From contig VFLI01000032.1 in the NCBI GenBank assembly GCA_009885105.1, forward strand, positions 1-62,824: a stretch of DNA of 62,824 bases. Reading direction: 5' to 3'. The translations under genes were made by a program, and so were the position numbers. Under the pieces are notes generated by a model. The model was given only the letters and a program-made list of their open reading frames with translations, did no database searches and was not told the DNA's origin. Shown here in pieces: positions 36,468 through 45,136 of this stretch (the stretch's first letter is position 1; each line of letters opens with the position of its first letter). This DNA is from Spirochaetia bacterium. GTDB taxonomy: Bacteria > Spirochaetota > Leptospiria > Leptospirales > Leptonemataceae.

Positions 36468-36511
36468 ATTTGCGGCCTTTAAAATCAAGAGCCTTTACAT
36501 TGTTGTGCATG

Positions 36512-39037
36512 TCAATGAACTTTGGAATCTTCATTTCTATTTTCCAGAGCGGAAATAATGCAGTTTTCCATCTGCCCGATCGTAAATGGTTTGTCACAAC
36601 GACTGCAGGCTCCCAGCTTCATGGCTTCTTCCATCTCCCCGGCCTGACCGTATCCGGAAGAAACGATCACCCGGACATCCGGATCGATTTCTTTCATTTT
36701 TTTCAATGCTTCCACACCTCCCATCACAGGCATTCGCAGATCCAGAATTACAGCCCGGATTTTTTTGTTTTCCTCCCGGAATAGTTCAACGGCCAGCGCG
36801 CCGTTTTTGGCCGTCAGCACCTCAAATCCCATGGCCTTCAACATACGGGTCCCCACATCAAGAAGCACTTCTTCATCGTCGACGAGAAGAACAATTCCGG
36901 ACGATGTAAAATTTTCCGACGATATTGTTGTTTTATCGGCCTCAGGCGCATTTTCCACAGATGCGGGAAAATAAATTCTCATTACAGTTCCTACTCCGGG
37001 ACTTGATTCAACCTCCAGAACTCCGCGATGCGATCGAATGATTCCCCAGGTAACGGCCAGGCCCAGTCCGGTTCCTTTTTTTGTGGGATTTTCGATTTTG
37101 GTGGAAAAAAACGGCTCGAAAATACGCGCCTGTGTGGCCTCATCCATGCCCCTGCCGGTATCGGAGACTTCCAGAAGCGCATACGGTCCGGTTCTCAACT
37201 CGGGGTGTCTGCCCAGAAAATCACTGTCAGGCTCGTAGTTGGCCGTGTGAATGGTCAATGTCCCGCTCTGTTCGATTGCCTCCACCGCATTCATACAGAC
37301 ATTCATAACCACCTGCTGGATCTGCGTTTTATCGCCCTCGACGGATTTAAGCGATCCCTGAAGATCCAATTTGAATTCGATTCTCTCCAGAGCCATCGTA
37401 CGCACCATTTCCATTGTTTCCAGAATAACCGAGTTCAGATTCACCGGGCCCGATGTTGCTTTTTTCTGCCGGCTGTATGTGACCAGTTGTTCCGTCAGAC
37501 CCGACGCCCGAGTCGTCGAACTGATTATGGAATTGATCATTTTCTTCTGATTTTCATCCTGGACCAGCCGGAGAAGTATGGAAGCATATCCCATTATGCC
37601 GGACAGCATGTTGTTAAAATCATGAGCGATACCGGCGGCCAGTCCCCCTATGGAATCGAGCCGCTGAACCTCCATCAGTTTATGCTGAATTTTTCTCGAT
37701 TCTGTAATATCGCGAACGACAGAGATAACTCCGTTGATTCGCCCGGTTCGATCAAACAGCGGAGAGTAGGAGCTTTCGCAGACGACAGTTCTTCCGGAAA
37801 CGGAATATTCTGCGGGAATTTCAAACACAAAGCGCGGAAAATGATTGCCTTTAAGCGCATTCATCCTGAGTTCTGTTATGCCGCTCTGGGCCTGGTAGGG
37901 AAATGCCTCTTCCAGCCGGCGTCCCAGAACATCTTCCGCTTTTTTTCCGCTGAGGGCCTCCATTACCGGATTCCATACAATGAACCGTAGAAGGCTGTCC
38001 ACAACCACAATACCGTCCTGGGCGCCGTCAATGATCTGCCTGTTGAAGGCTTCACTCTCCAGCAGAGCATCCTGATTGCGCTTCTGTCGAAAGGCGAGGG
38101 CAAGGCCCATCATCAATATCAAAACAGTTACGGAAGTAACAGCAATGATATTGAATCCGGAATTACGAATTCTGCTTTCAAATCTCCGTTCGATCTCCCT
38201 GCTTGCTGCCTGCTGGAATCGATAGGCCTGCTCCAGCGGTCCAGTCGCAAGAGCCAGATATTCTTCTTCAGTAAGCTGAACTGCTTCATTGCGGTTGATT
38301 TTATCCGTATAGTTCAGCAAATCCTGCTGCCTTGTTTCAAATTGAAGAAAGGCTTCCATTAATACCGCAGTTTCTCCGTCTGCAGAGATCGCCTGCTTCA
38401 AATCATTCTGCATTCGTCGTGTATGATCTGCCTGATCCATCGTCAGGAAGATGAAACGCTGCCTCTCTGACAGACTCATCGGTTTTTTTGAAACAATGCG
38501 AAATCCCAGCAGCCGAATCTGGCTCAGCCTCTCCGTCAAATAGGGAAAAGCATTGGATTGATAGAGTACGGTTATTAGATAAAGACATTTCGGATCCGAA
38601 TCTAGAAGCAGATTGGATCTGTAAGAAATAAGCTGAATGAGCTCAATCAGCCGGAGGATGAGATCCGTCTGTTCCTCCCAGGAAGACCATTTGTCATGAG
38701 GAAGTATTATAACGGGATAAGCATCTCTGATCTTCTTCCATTCATCGAAATGCATGACACTCCGAGCGTCCAGAAATTCCAGATGGGATTTGATTTTCTC
38801 TTTTTCCTTGCGGGCATCCGAGAGAGAATCCGGCGTATTCAATCCCGTGCTGAACAGTCTGTGATTCTGGCTGTCGTGCATCAATTCCAGGATTCGGTTG
38901 ATTGCCTGCTGTCCCTTCTGCTCTTTTGATATCGAGGATATCAATTGATACTGCTCATGTATGAAATAGGAAGACAGAACTGCCAGCGGCGCCATGAAAA
39001 GCCAGGAAAGATAACGCGCATACAGAAAGAGCCGCAT
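36512..39037 (-). CDS. Hybrid sensor histidine kinase (membrane sensor, PAS, kinase, receiver)
   Basis: The 841-residue kinase has one helix near residues 8-27, a long helical periplasmic sensor region to about 290 and a second helix near 293-312. A PAS domain follows at about 325-445. The DHp motif is GLAAGIAHDFNNMLSGIMGY with His near 472. The ATPase domain has NVCMNAVEAIEQSG, VSDTGRGMD and GTGLGLAVTWGI. A C-terminal receiver carries its Asp near 766 in VILDLRMPVMGG. Phosphate can thus pass to its own receiver or to the partner protein encoded 44 bases downstream. The signal is unknown. Confidence 0.92.
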   Translation of the reverse strand: MRLFLYARYLSWLFMAPLAVLSSYFIHEQYQLISSISKEQKGQQAINRILELMHDSQNHRLFSTGLNTPDSLSDARKEKEKIKSHLEFLDARSVMHFDEWKKIRDAYPVIILPHDKWSSWEEQTDLILRLIELIQLISYRSNLLLDSDPKCLYLITVLYQSNAFPYLTERLSQIRLLGFRIVSKKPMSLSERQRFIFLTMDQADHTRRMQNDLKQAISADGETAVLMEAFLQFETRQQDLLNYTDKINRNEAVQLTEEEYLALATGPLEQAYRFQQAASREIERRFESRIRNSGFNIIAVTSVTVLILMMGLALAFRQKRNQDALLESEAFNRQIIDGAQDGIVVVDSLLRFIVWNPVMEALSGKKAEDVLGRRLEEAFPYQAQSGITELRMNALKGNHFPRFVFEIPAEYSVSGRTVVCESSYSPLFDRTGRINGVISVVRDITESRKIQHKLMEVQRLDSIGGLAAGIAHDFNNMLSGIMGYASILLRLVQDENQKKMINSIISSTTRASGLTEQLVTYSRQKKATSGPVNLNSVILETMEMVRTMALERIEFKLDLQGSLKSVEGDKTQIQQVVMNVCMNAVEAIEQSGTLTIHTANYEPDSDFLGRHPELRTGPYALLEVSDTGRGMDEATQARIFEPFFSTKIENPTKKGTGLGLAVTWGIIRSHRGVLEVESSPGVGTVMRIYFPASVENAPEADKTTISSENFTSSGIVLLVDDEEVLLDVGTRMLKAMGFEVLTAKNGALAVELFREENKKIRAVILDLRMPVMGGVEALKKMKEIDPDVRVIVSSGYGQAGEMEEAMKLGACSRCDKPFTIGQMENCIISALENRNEDSKVH

Positions 39038-39186
39038 GACACAAAAATGTCCGGGCAGGTCTATCGTTCAAGCCTAACACAGACAGGGAATAGAAAATAT
39101 TTTCCTTGAAATAACACACAGGAAGCTACCGGTAAGAGCCGGTTGTATCGGTTGTATCCGGCCCCCTCTCTATTCACTCTTCCGAT

Positions 39187-39471
39187 TCAAAGGAAAGCGA
39201 TGCTCAGAACCGATCCAATATCGTGCTCGAACACGGAGGGCATCAGGAGTTCTTCCACTGCCAGAGTTGAGAATGGGGGCAGAAAATCTGTTCCTGTTCC
39301 CAGAATATAGGCGCTCACAATGACGCCGAAAAAAACAGCCGCTGCGCTCAGAGAAACAATCCTTCTCGTTTCATTCCGGCGCACTCTGGCCGTGACCGAC
39401 CGGGAGATCATCCTGTCCCAGTTGTCGTCTTTTAATCGCCGTAAAAATCCGTCAGATTCTGAGTGCTTCAT
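39187..39471 (-). CDS. Small one-helix membrane protein, candidate anti-sigma factor (CnrY-like)
   Basis: The 94-residue protein has a charged cytoplasmic part of about 42 residues (DGFLRRLKDDNWDRMISRSV), one membrane helix (IVSLSAAAVFFGVIVSAYIL) and a short periplasmic tail. Size and topology match CnrY, the anti-sigma factor that holds CnrH at the membrane. No sequence motif proves it. The ATG at 39471 is chosen because GGAG lies about 9 bases upstream. The gene overlaps the 3' end of the sigma factor gene, which supports a direct partnership. Confidence 0.7.
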   Translation of the reverse strand: MKHSESDGFLRRLKDDNWDRMISRSVTARVRRNETRRIVSLSAAAVFFGVIVSAYILGTGTDFLPPFSTLAVEELLMPSVFEHDIGSVLSIAFL

Positions 39472-39970
39472 GATTTGCTCCTTCACGCATGGCCCGCAGA
39501 AGTTTTTTTCCCCTGAAGGCGCGCGATTTTACTGTGCCCTGCGAGATAGAAAGAAGGCTCCCTATCTCTTTTTCTGTTTTCCCATCGAAGTACATCTGCA
39601 GAACTTCCCCGTATATTTTCGGCAGCTCGTTGATCATCTGCAGCAGAGATTCTTTTTCTGTTTGATAGTTCTCCGTCTCTTCAGATCGACTGTCCCCGGC
39701 CGGAGAAATCCGCCGTTCTCCGGATTCTTCGCGCGACATCTTCGCATTCATGCGCAGAGATTCGTTCCTGGCGATTGCATACAGCCAGGTGCTCATTTTA
39801 GACCTGTTCTGAAATGCGCCCCGCGACAGACTGCGGTATGCCCGATAGTAAGTTTCCTGAACCACATCATCGATCGATTCTTGAAATCTCTCGTAAAGAT
39901 TCCGGCGAACGGCGGCCAGGACGACCTTCTTTGTTGATCTGACAATCTCTGCGAATGCGCTGTCATCCAT
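39452..39970 (-). CDS. ECF-type RNA polymerase sigma factor
   Basis: The about 172-residue protein has the two domains of an ECF sigma factor. Region 2 contains SIDDVVQETYYRAYRSLSRG and SKMSTWLYAIARNESLR. Region 4 contains INELPKIYGEVLQMYFDGKT and the helix-turn-helix EKEIGSLLSISQGTVKSRAF. The ATG at 39970 has GAGGG 8 bases upstream. An in-frame ATG at 40003 lacks a ribosome site. It lies between a periplasmic Spy/CnrX-like gene and a one-helix membrane protein gene. A GGAACC-N16-GTCTTA promoter in front of the operon is a plausible self-target. Confidence 0.92.
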   Translation of the reverse strand: MDDSAFAEIVRSTKKVVLAAVRRNLYERFQESIDDVVQETYYRAYRSLSRGAFQNRSKMSTWLYAIARNESLRMNAKMSREESGERRISPAGDSRSEETENYQTEKESLLQMINELPKIYGEVLQMYFDGKTEKEIGSLLSISQGTVKSRAFRGKKLLRAMREGANHEALRI

Positions 39971-40018
39971 AGCCGCGTCCCTCTGTTGCAGTCCAGTTTT
40001 CATCTTAGATTGGGAGAA

Positions 40019-40486
40019 TCACTCCTGCCAGTGTTTTCGTCGTTCGAAAAATTTGCGTATTTCCTCTTCCAGTTTTTTCTTCTGCTCCGCCGTGAGTGTG
40101 CTGTGGAACTGTGAAAATTTCTGTATCAAAAACTTCCTGGTCTCCACAATTTTGACATTCTCTTCATCAAAGAACGCATTCAGCCTTGTTTCATCCACCG
40201 TTCCGGCCTCGATCTGCGAAATGATTTCCTGGGGCACTCGCTCGTGAAATGTTTTTATTTCAGCGAATCGGGCGGTCACTTCCTTCTTGATATTCTCCAG
40301 ACCATTCTGTTGATTTTCATTAAGATCCAGCTTGTTGGTGAGCCGGCTTACCATCCAGTTGATGCGTTTTTCAGGATTCCGGAACGCGGAAAAAGCGCAC
40401 CTGCCCGCAAGAGCGGTCCCGCCGACTCCGGCCAGAACACCCAGAAGCACACCGATAAAAAATTTCTTGGTCAATAAGGATTTCAT
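40019..40486 (-). CDS. Spy/CnrX-like periplasmic sensor, membrane-anchored
   Basis: The 155-residue protein has an N-terminal membrane segment (FFIGVLLGVLAGVGGTALAG) and a helical periplasmic domain of the Spy/CpxP/ZraP/CnrX type. It shows the family LTxxQ-like pattern twice: LDLNENQQNGLENI and LTAEQKKKLEEEIRKFF. His and Glu residues (TFHERVPQE and FSQFHSTL) could bind metal. CnrX is 148 residues, membrane-tethered and works with an ECF sigma factor. The layout here matches that role. GGAGGG stands just before the ATG. It is the first gene of the sigma operon. Confidence 0.82.
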   Translation of the reverse strand: MKSLLTKKFFIGVLLGVLAGVGGTALAGRCAFSAFRNPEKRINWMVSRLTNKLDLNENQQNGLENIKKEVTARFAEIKTFHERVPQEIISQIEAGTVDETRLNAFFDEENVKIVETRKFLIQKFSQFHSTLTAEQKKKLEEEIRKFFERRKHWQE

Positions 40487-40505
40487 ATTCCCTCCATTTG
40501 GCGGG

Positions 40506-40533
40506 TAAGACCCTGTTTTTTACCGGAGGTTCC
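40506..40533 (-). promoter_or_regulatory. ECF-type promoter of the sensor-sigma-anti-sigma operon
   Basis: Read on the minus strand, GGAACC (40533-40528) is followed after 16 bases by GTCTTA (40511-40506). This is the standard spacing and sequence of ECF sigma promoters. It lies about 20 bases before the start codon of the CnrX-like gene. The sigma factor encoded in the operon probably drives its own transcription from here. Confidence 0.65.
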
Positions 40534-40562
40534 CGGAGCAGAGAAATATTTTCGGGATTTAA

Positions 40563-40600
40563 GGAAAAAATAGCGACGGCGCGCGGATTGCCCGCGCGCC
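40563..40600 (-). terminator. Rho-independent terminator
   Basis: GGCGCGCGG and CCGCGCGCC form a perfect 9-bp GC stem with a 5-base loop (40578-40600). On the minus strand it is followed by TCGCTATTTTTTCC, a T run. It ends the small exported-protein gene 12 bases after its stop and insulates the downstream sigma operon. Confidence 0.85.
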
Positions 40601-40611
40601 GCATGGAATGC

Positions 40612-40893
40612 TTATTCCGATTCTATTTTCAGGGTCGACCGAAGCATTGAAGAGTGACGGAAATCCACGGAGTAAATGGCCAGAGTGGGCACGACATACT
40701 GCGCGTCAAAAGTATCGAGCGCCAGACTGTCCGATTCAAAGAAAATCTCGTTGACCCGGCTGATCAGTCCCACCGATGCAAACACCGGAATCTCAAGATA
40801 CGACTCCACAATTTCGGAGAGCAGCGGAATGCCCGTGGTCGCCAGCGCCAATACGAAAAGAGCGAGGATAGATATTGAAAATGTTTTTTTCAT
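40612..40893 (-). CDS. Small exported protein of unknown function
   Basis: The 93-residue protein starts with a signal peptide (MKKTFSISILALFVLALATT). The rest is a short domain with alternating hydrophobic and polar residues (EIPVFASVGLISRVNEIFFE, YVVPTLAIYSVDFRHSS), suggesting beta strands. The ATG at 40893 is preferred because AGAGAG precedes it and it begins the signal peptide. It is monocistronic, with a terminator after its stop. It was not recognised. Confidence 0.65.
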   Translation of the reverse strand: MKKTFSISILALFVLALATTGIPLLSEIVESYLEIPVFASVGLISRVNEIFFESDSLALDTFDAQYVVPTLAIYSVDFRHSSMLRSTLKIESE

Positions 40894-40988
40894 GTAAATT
40901 CTCTCTTTTAGTTTATTTCGCATGGGCTCTAATCGAACCGCATGAACAGGGATATCATACACCATTGCCCTGTTGCGGATCGACCGGT

Positions 40989-41028
40989 ATTATGATTCTG
41001 GGCAAAAAACCAGGACCAGAATTATAAT
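40989..41028. repeat. Inverted repeat between genes
   Basis: ATTATGATTCTGG (40989-41001) and CCAGAATTATAAT (41016-41028) pair with one mismatch around a 14-base loop. TTTT follows on the plus strand. It could be an operator for the small exported-protein gene or a fold-back end of the frameshifted gene to its right. Confidence 0.45.
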
Positions 41029-41150
41029 TTTAGACGAATTTGGGCGATTCAGTTGTTCTTATCGACCCTTGCTCAGATGACTCTGCAGCAGGCTGAAGCA
41101 TGCGCCGAAGACAATGCCATTTTTTATAAACTCATGCATATTCCTTTTTC

Positions 41151-42004
41151 TCAGCCATAATAGGCCAGTGCTTCGAGCGCTCTCAGGGAAATCCAGTGGT
41201 CCTGATCAGGCACATCCGCCCAGAGTTTGCCGTCAAGGCGTCGCCCGGCCTTCCATTTCAAACCTGACCGCATGTTCAGTATTCTCTGTGCGGCAGAAAC
41301 CAGGACTGCATTGCTTTTCACACCCAGACGGCCGAGATAGATCAGCGTTTCCAGAATATCCGAATCATAGTGCAGAGGAAACTGAAAGCGCGACCAGGAA
41401 GGTTTCTTTCTGACGCGGACAGAACAGAGGCGGCTTTGAGATATTTTGGGACAGCCATTGTGCAGCTCTCATTCAGGCAGCTGTCCATCACAAAACATTG
41501 CAGACCTCCGTCATGAGCGACCTGGCTCTCCAGCCAGCGCCAGGCATTTTTTACACGATGGTCTTTCGCAAATCCAAAGTATACCAGAAAACAGCAGGCA
41601 TGCGCCACAAAACAGGGAATTGTCCGGCTCGGCCGGCGGTCGTATTCAAAAGCGCCGGTTTCTTTGACATGGCATCGATCCAGAAATACTTCACTGGACT
41701 CCCGCAACAGAGGATTTTTTTCGGGCGCGCCGAATTCAGCCGCAAAAAGTAAAGACCAGATTGTTCCCTGATATTTTTTGTATATGCTGGATGGGTGATG
41801 GGAATACCACCACCCGGCTGTATTGCGATTCTTCAGAATGGACCGAAGCGGCTCTTCCCTGAGTCCTCTATCCTGCAGTTGCAGCAGGCTCTTTTTATCG
41901 CGTGGTTTCCGAGCAATCCGAAGATCGAATTGTCTTTGAATCAAGGCGGAGGGATGGCGCCTGAGGTGACCGCACAAATCCTGGAATTCATGCTCGACGT
42001 TCAT
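41151..42004 (-). pseudogene. Toroid-repeat (prenyltransferase/squalene-cyclase-like) protein, frameshifted
   Basis: The frame from the ATG at 42004 encodes a helical-repeat protein (WWYSHHPSSIYKKYQGTIWS, WRWLESQVAHDGGLQCFVMD). This resembles alpha/alpha-toroid proteins such as squalene-cyclase-like repeats. Near 41410-41440 it shifts frame and would end at 41342 with unrelated residues. The continuation is in another frame: FQFPLHYDSDILETLIYLGR and WADVPDQDHWISLRALEALA to a TGA at 41151. One indel therefore separates the two parts. The ATG overlaps the stop of the phosphatase gene by one base. It is either a recent pseudogene or a sequence error. Confidence 0.7.
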
Positions 42005-43383
42005 TATTTCAGATCCGCCAGAATTATTGTCAGGTCGTCCGGAAAATCTTTTTTTCCGGCAATGCCGATCAGACGATTCACGATATCGTCCATCGCTTCT
42101 CTCGGAGGCCGGTTCATAGAAGCGCGAAGAATCTCGACGACACCTTCCATGTCCAGACTGCTCGACTCACCGCGGTGCGATTCCACCAGACAGTCCGTGT
42201 AAAGAGCCAGCCTTGTTCCCGGTTCAAAGGAAATCTGAATTTCATCAAATACTCTGGATTCATCCAGGCCCAGCAGCGATCCGGTCGGTTCCATCAGAGT
42301 CACCTGCCCTGACGGCGACAGTAGAATCCCCGGCACATGAGCGCCGTTGGAATAAATTATCGTACGGTTTTTTTGATTGATTCTTGCATAGATTGCGGTT
42401 GCGAAAAGATATTTGGAAACAGGAGCCAGCGACTGCGAAAGCGACAGAAGGACCTCCCCGGACCCCATCGATGAAAGATCGAGCCGGCCCAGAGAGTTGC
42501 GGGTGATCGCTCCCAGCAGAGCGGCCGGCACTCCGTGTCCCGCCATATCGGCAATCAGAAAGAAAAATTCATTCTCATTGAACCGGCCGAAATCGTGCAG
42601 ATCCCCGGAAACCTCGGAGGACGGTTTTGTGTACAGTGCGAAATCGAGACCGCCCAGTGCATCCGGATCCGGCTCCATAAACTCCTGAACCTGCGCGGCG
42701 ATGGACAGCTCCATCTCAATGCGTTTCTGCTGTTCCTGAATTTCATGCATATGCTGCGTCAGTTCATTCTTCTGATTTTCTATGGTCACCCGATTGGCGA
42801 TATCTCTCTTCCGGGCCCGGTAGAGCAGGCGCGACAGCGTGAATGAGATCAGCGTCAGAGCGCTTCCGTTTATGATATGCCCCTGAAGCTTATCAGGATT
42901 CTGAACAAAGCCGAACATGCCCGCCAGAAAAACCACAGCAGCCAGTCCAAAGACAGCCACGCTTTCACTTAGAGAATAATATATTGACACGGCAATTCCA
43001 AGGCCGGTGAGCAAAAAAACGGTGATTTCGCCGTGGATGAACTGATCGGCAGTCGATACCAGAGCGCCCCAGACTGTCACAAGTATTCCTGTGCTCAGGC
43101 AGACGGCTCGATGAAGGATACCAATTCTTTTACTCGAGCTTTTCCGAAGAAAAAGGCCCGTTAAAAGGAGAGAGCCCATACCTAAAATCATCAACAGATG
43201 AAGATAAAAAAGATACAGGTACCCCGGTTTTTCTACCCACAGGCTTTTCCCCAGAATATCCACTGCAATCAGGACCAGGTGGATAAGCATAAGAACGCTT
43301 CCCAGTATCAGAATTCGACCCAGATTGACAAGAGTGATCTCCGAATCTGAATTAAAATCTGAATCGATTTGTGGTTCGATCAT
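42004..43383 (-). CDS. Membrane SpoIIE-type protein phosphatase
   Basis: The 459-residue protein has about six membrane helices in its first 190 residues, without a large external domain. A coiled coil (NQKNELTQHMHEIQEQQKRI) and a SpoIIE/PP2C phosphatase domain follow. The metal ligands are in SSEVSGDLHDF and FFLIADMAGHGVPAALLGA. GTRLALYTDCLVES and DDLTIILADLK close the domain. DLHD replaces the usual DFYD, but both acidic positions remain. It is translationally coupled (TAATG) to the frameshifted toroid gene. Its target would be a phosphorylated anti-sigma antagonist. None is encoded nearby. Confidence 0.9.
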   Translation of the reverse strand: MIEPQIDSDFNSDSEITLVNLGRILILGSVLMLIHLVLIAVDILGKSLWVEKPGYLYLFYLHLLMILGMGSLLLTGLFLRKSSSKRIGILHRAVCLSTGILVTVWGALVSTADQFIHGEITVFLLTGLGIAVSIYYSLSESVAVFGLAAVVFLAGMFGFVQNPDKLQGHIINGSALTLISFTLSRLLYRARKRDIANRVTIENQKNELTQHMHEIQEQQKRIEMELSIAAQVQEFMEPDPDALGGLDFALYTKPSSEVSGDLHDFGRFNENEFFFLIADMAGHGVPAALLGAITRNSLGRLDLSSMGSGEVLLSLSQSLAPVSKYLFATAIYARINQKNRTIIYSNGAHVPGILLSPSGQVTLMEPTGSLLGLDESRVFDEIQISFEPGTRLALYTDCLVESHRGESSSLDMEGVVEILRASMNRPPREAMDDIVNRLIGIAGKKDFPDDLTIILADLK

Positions 43384-43521
43384 TTACTCCCAATCTCAGA
43401 CTCCCCGGTCTGGGTCAAGCGAACACCGAAGCCGGCGGAATTTTCCAGGATGGATGAAAAATACTTTTGAACCATTAAAATTTGGTTTTCCTGCAGGCGA
43501 TATACCGGCGCACATGACATC

Positions 43522-44211
43522 ATGAACTGCCCGAAATGCTCCTCCATCATGGAAACAAAAAAAATCGATGATATTGAAATCGACATCTGCACGAGCTGCG
43601 CCGGTATTTTTCTGGACGACGGAGAATTTGAAAGCTTCACGGGCGTGGATCCGACCACCGGTCTGGCGCGCCTTTCGAAATTTATCAAAGTGCTGGAAAA
43701 GCTGAATGAAAAGGCCGTAATCGACGAACTGACACAGGTCTACAACAGAAAGTACTTCAATGAAGTCGTTAAGAATGTCTGCGAAAACAGAAAGCGGGGT
43801 CAGGTAACGCTGGTCGCCATTGACATTGATAATTTCAAGACCTACAACACACGATTCGGTCATGACGGCGGGGACGTTATACTGAAGGAAACAGCCAACG
43901 TCATACGCAGGACTCTGCGGACTTCCAGGGATGACTATATTTTCAGGCTGGGCGGGGAAGAGTTCGCTTTGATATTTTTCGACCTCAATCCGAATGACAG
44001 TATGTTCGCAGCCGATGTCGTGCGCAAAATCGTGGAAGCTTCCACATTCACAATGCCGGACGGAACCCAGGTGAAGCTGACGATATCGCTCGGCGCGGCC
44101 ATTCTCAGGCCGGAAGACACTCCGGAGACTTTCTACAAACGCTCGGATGAGCTGCTCTATAAGGCGAAAGATACCGGGAAAAATCGAGTCGTGATGGACG
44201 AGATCAAATAG
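43522..44211 (+). CDS. Zinc-ribbon/GGDEF diguanylate cyclase
   Basis: The 229-residue cytoplasmic protein starts with a small zinc ribbon (Cys3, Cys6, Cys23, Cys26; NCPKCSS and CTSCAGIFLDDGEFE). This resembles the TFIIB-like zinc-finger family. A GGDEF domain follows, with active site FRLGGEEFALIFF near residue 144 and substrate motif AIDIDNFKTYNTRFGHDGGD. It should make cyclic di-GMP. The inhibitory I-site expected five residues before GGEEF reads SRDD, not RxxD, so product feedback is probably absent. It has no membrane or receiver domain, so the zinc ribbon may be the regulatory input. Confidence 0.9.
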   Translation: MNCPKCSSIMETKKIDDIEIDICTSCAGIFLDDGEFESFTGVDPTTGLARLSKFIKVLEKLNEKAVIDELTQVYNRKYFNEVVKNVCENRKRGQVTLVAIDIDNFKTYNTRFGHDGGDVILKETANVIRRTLRTSRDDYIFRLGGEEFALIFFDLNPNDSMFAADVVRKIVEASTFTMPDGTQVKLTISLGAAILRPEDTPETFYKRSDELLYKAKDTGKNRVVMDEIK

Positions 44212-44220
44212 AAGAATACC

Positions 44221-44239
44221 GCTCAGATTTATTCTGAGC
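44221..44239 (+). terminator. Small hairpin between the GGDEF gene and the next gene
   Basis: GCTCAGA and TCTGAGC form a perfect 7-bp stem with loop TTTAT, 10 bases after the GGDEF stop. AGAAAAGTATTTTT follows. It may act as a weak terminator or protect the upstream message, since the next gene starts only 25 bases later. Confidence 0.45.
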
Positions 44240-44263
44240 AGAAAAGTATTTTTGGAGGCCGAG

Positions 44264-45136
44264 ATGGGTAAACAGGACAAGTCGCCGAATCTGTGGATTG
44301 TGATTCTGATACTGCTGCCGCCCATCGGCATGAATCTATGGAAATTCGCCGCGAGAGGATATTCCCTCTTTGAAATCTGGCCGCATCTTCTTCTGGATGC
44401 TTCCGTTATATCTCTTCTGCTGGCTCTTATTGTCTGGAATCCCTTTGAATACCGCATCATCTACGGCGCTCTGTATGCTTTATTCTGCGCCGCGTATATA
44501 GGAAATTTCTGGCCGCAGGATATTTTTGAATGGTTTGGCACAATCGTCGCTCTATCGATATTCGCTTTTGTTTTCCCGAGGCTTTCACTCATAACGCCCT
44601 GGGTGCTGCTCGGGCTTCTGCTATCTTATATTTTTGTGCTTCGTATCTATCTGCCGGAGACAAACAGACTGGAAGCTCTTGAAGTCATCCATACGCACAA
44701 TCCGGGAAAAACAGCGGCCGGTTTTCTACACGATACGTTCAACTATCAGAGAAATTTTCTCGGACGTGAAAAATACCGGTACTACATTTCCCGTTCGCCC
44801 GGTTATTCGGACAGGCTCCGTTCTGCCGGAAATCTTCATGATCTTGTTTATCCGTCACTGCAGAATCAGGGGATCAGTTTTTTATACTGGAATGAAATGA
44901 GATTTACAGTAAATCAGTCCGGCGAATCCATCACAGCGCGCTTTCCAGGCGGCATTCTGGAAGGAGTTACGATCGAGAAGCACGAGGCAGGTTACCGTTT
45001 TTCCTGCAGAGCGATGGTGAACCCTTTTGAAATGGAACTGGTAAAAGAGAACGACGGCGCCTATTCCGTGTCCCGGCTTCCGGCTTCCATTGAAGTTAAA
45101 TTCCTGGAGAAAATGCCGCCTCAACCGATCCGATGA
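44264..45136 (+). CDS. Unknown membrane protein with C-terminal soluble domain
   Basis: The 290-residue protein has about five membrane helices in its first 130 residues (LWIVILILLPPIGMNLW, LLDASVISLLLALIVW). A C-terminal soluble domain of about 160 residues follows, rich in aromatic residues (GREKYRYYISRSPGYSDRLR). The ATG at 44264 is chosen because GGAGG lies 5 bases upstream. The longer frame begins with a TTG inside that site. It lies 25 bases after the GGDEF gene, perhaps in the same transcript. No family was recognised. Confidence 0.7.
   Translation: MGKQDKSPNLWIVILILLPPIGMNLWKFAARGYSLFEIWPHLLLDASVISLLLALIVWNPFEYRIIYGALYALFCAAYIGNFWPQDIFEWFGTIVALSIFAFVFPRLSLITPWVLLGLLLSYIFVLRIYLPETNRLEALEVIHTHNPGKTAAGFLHDTFNYQRNFLGREKYRYYISRSPGYSDRLRSAGNLHDLVYPSLQNQGISFLYWNEMRFTVNQSGESITARFPGGILEGVTIEKHEAGYRFSCRAMVNPFEMELVKENDGAYSVSRLPASIEVKFLEKMPPQPIR

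Noticed and set aside
39128..39143. Small ACCGG/CCGGT hairpin after the anti-sigma candidate
   Set aside because: The stem is only 5 bp and no T run follows on the minus strand, so it is not called a terminator.
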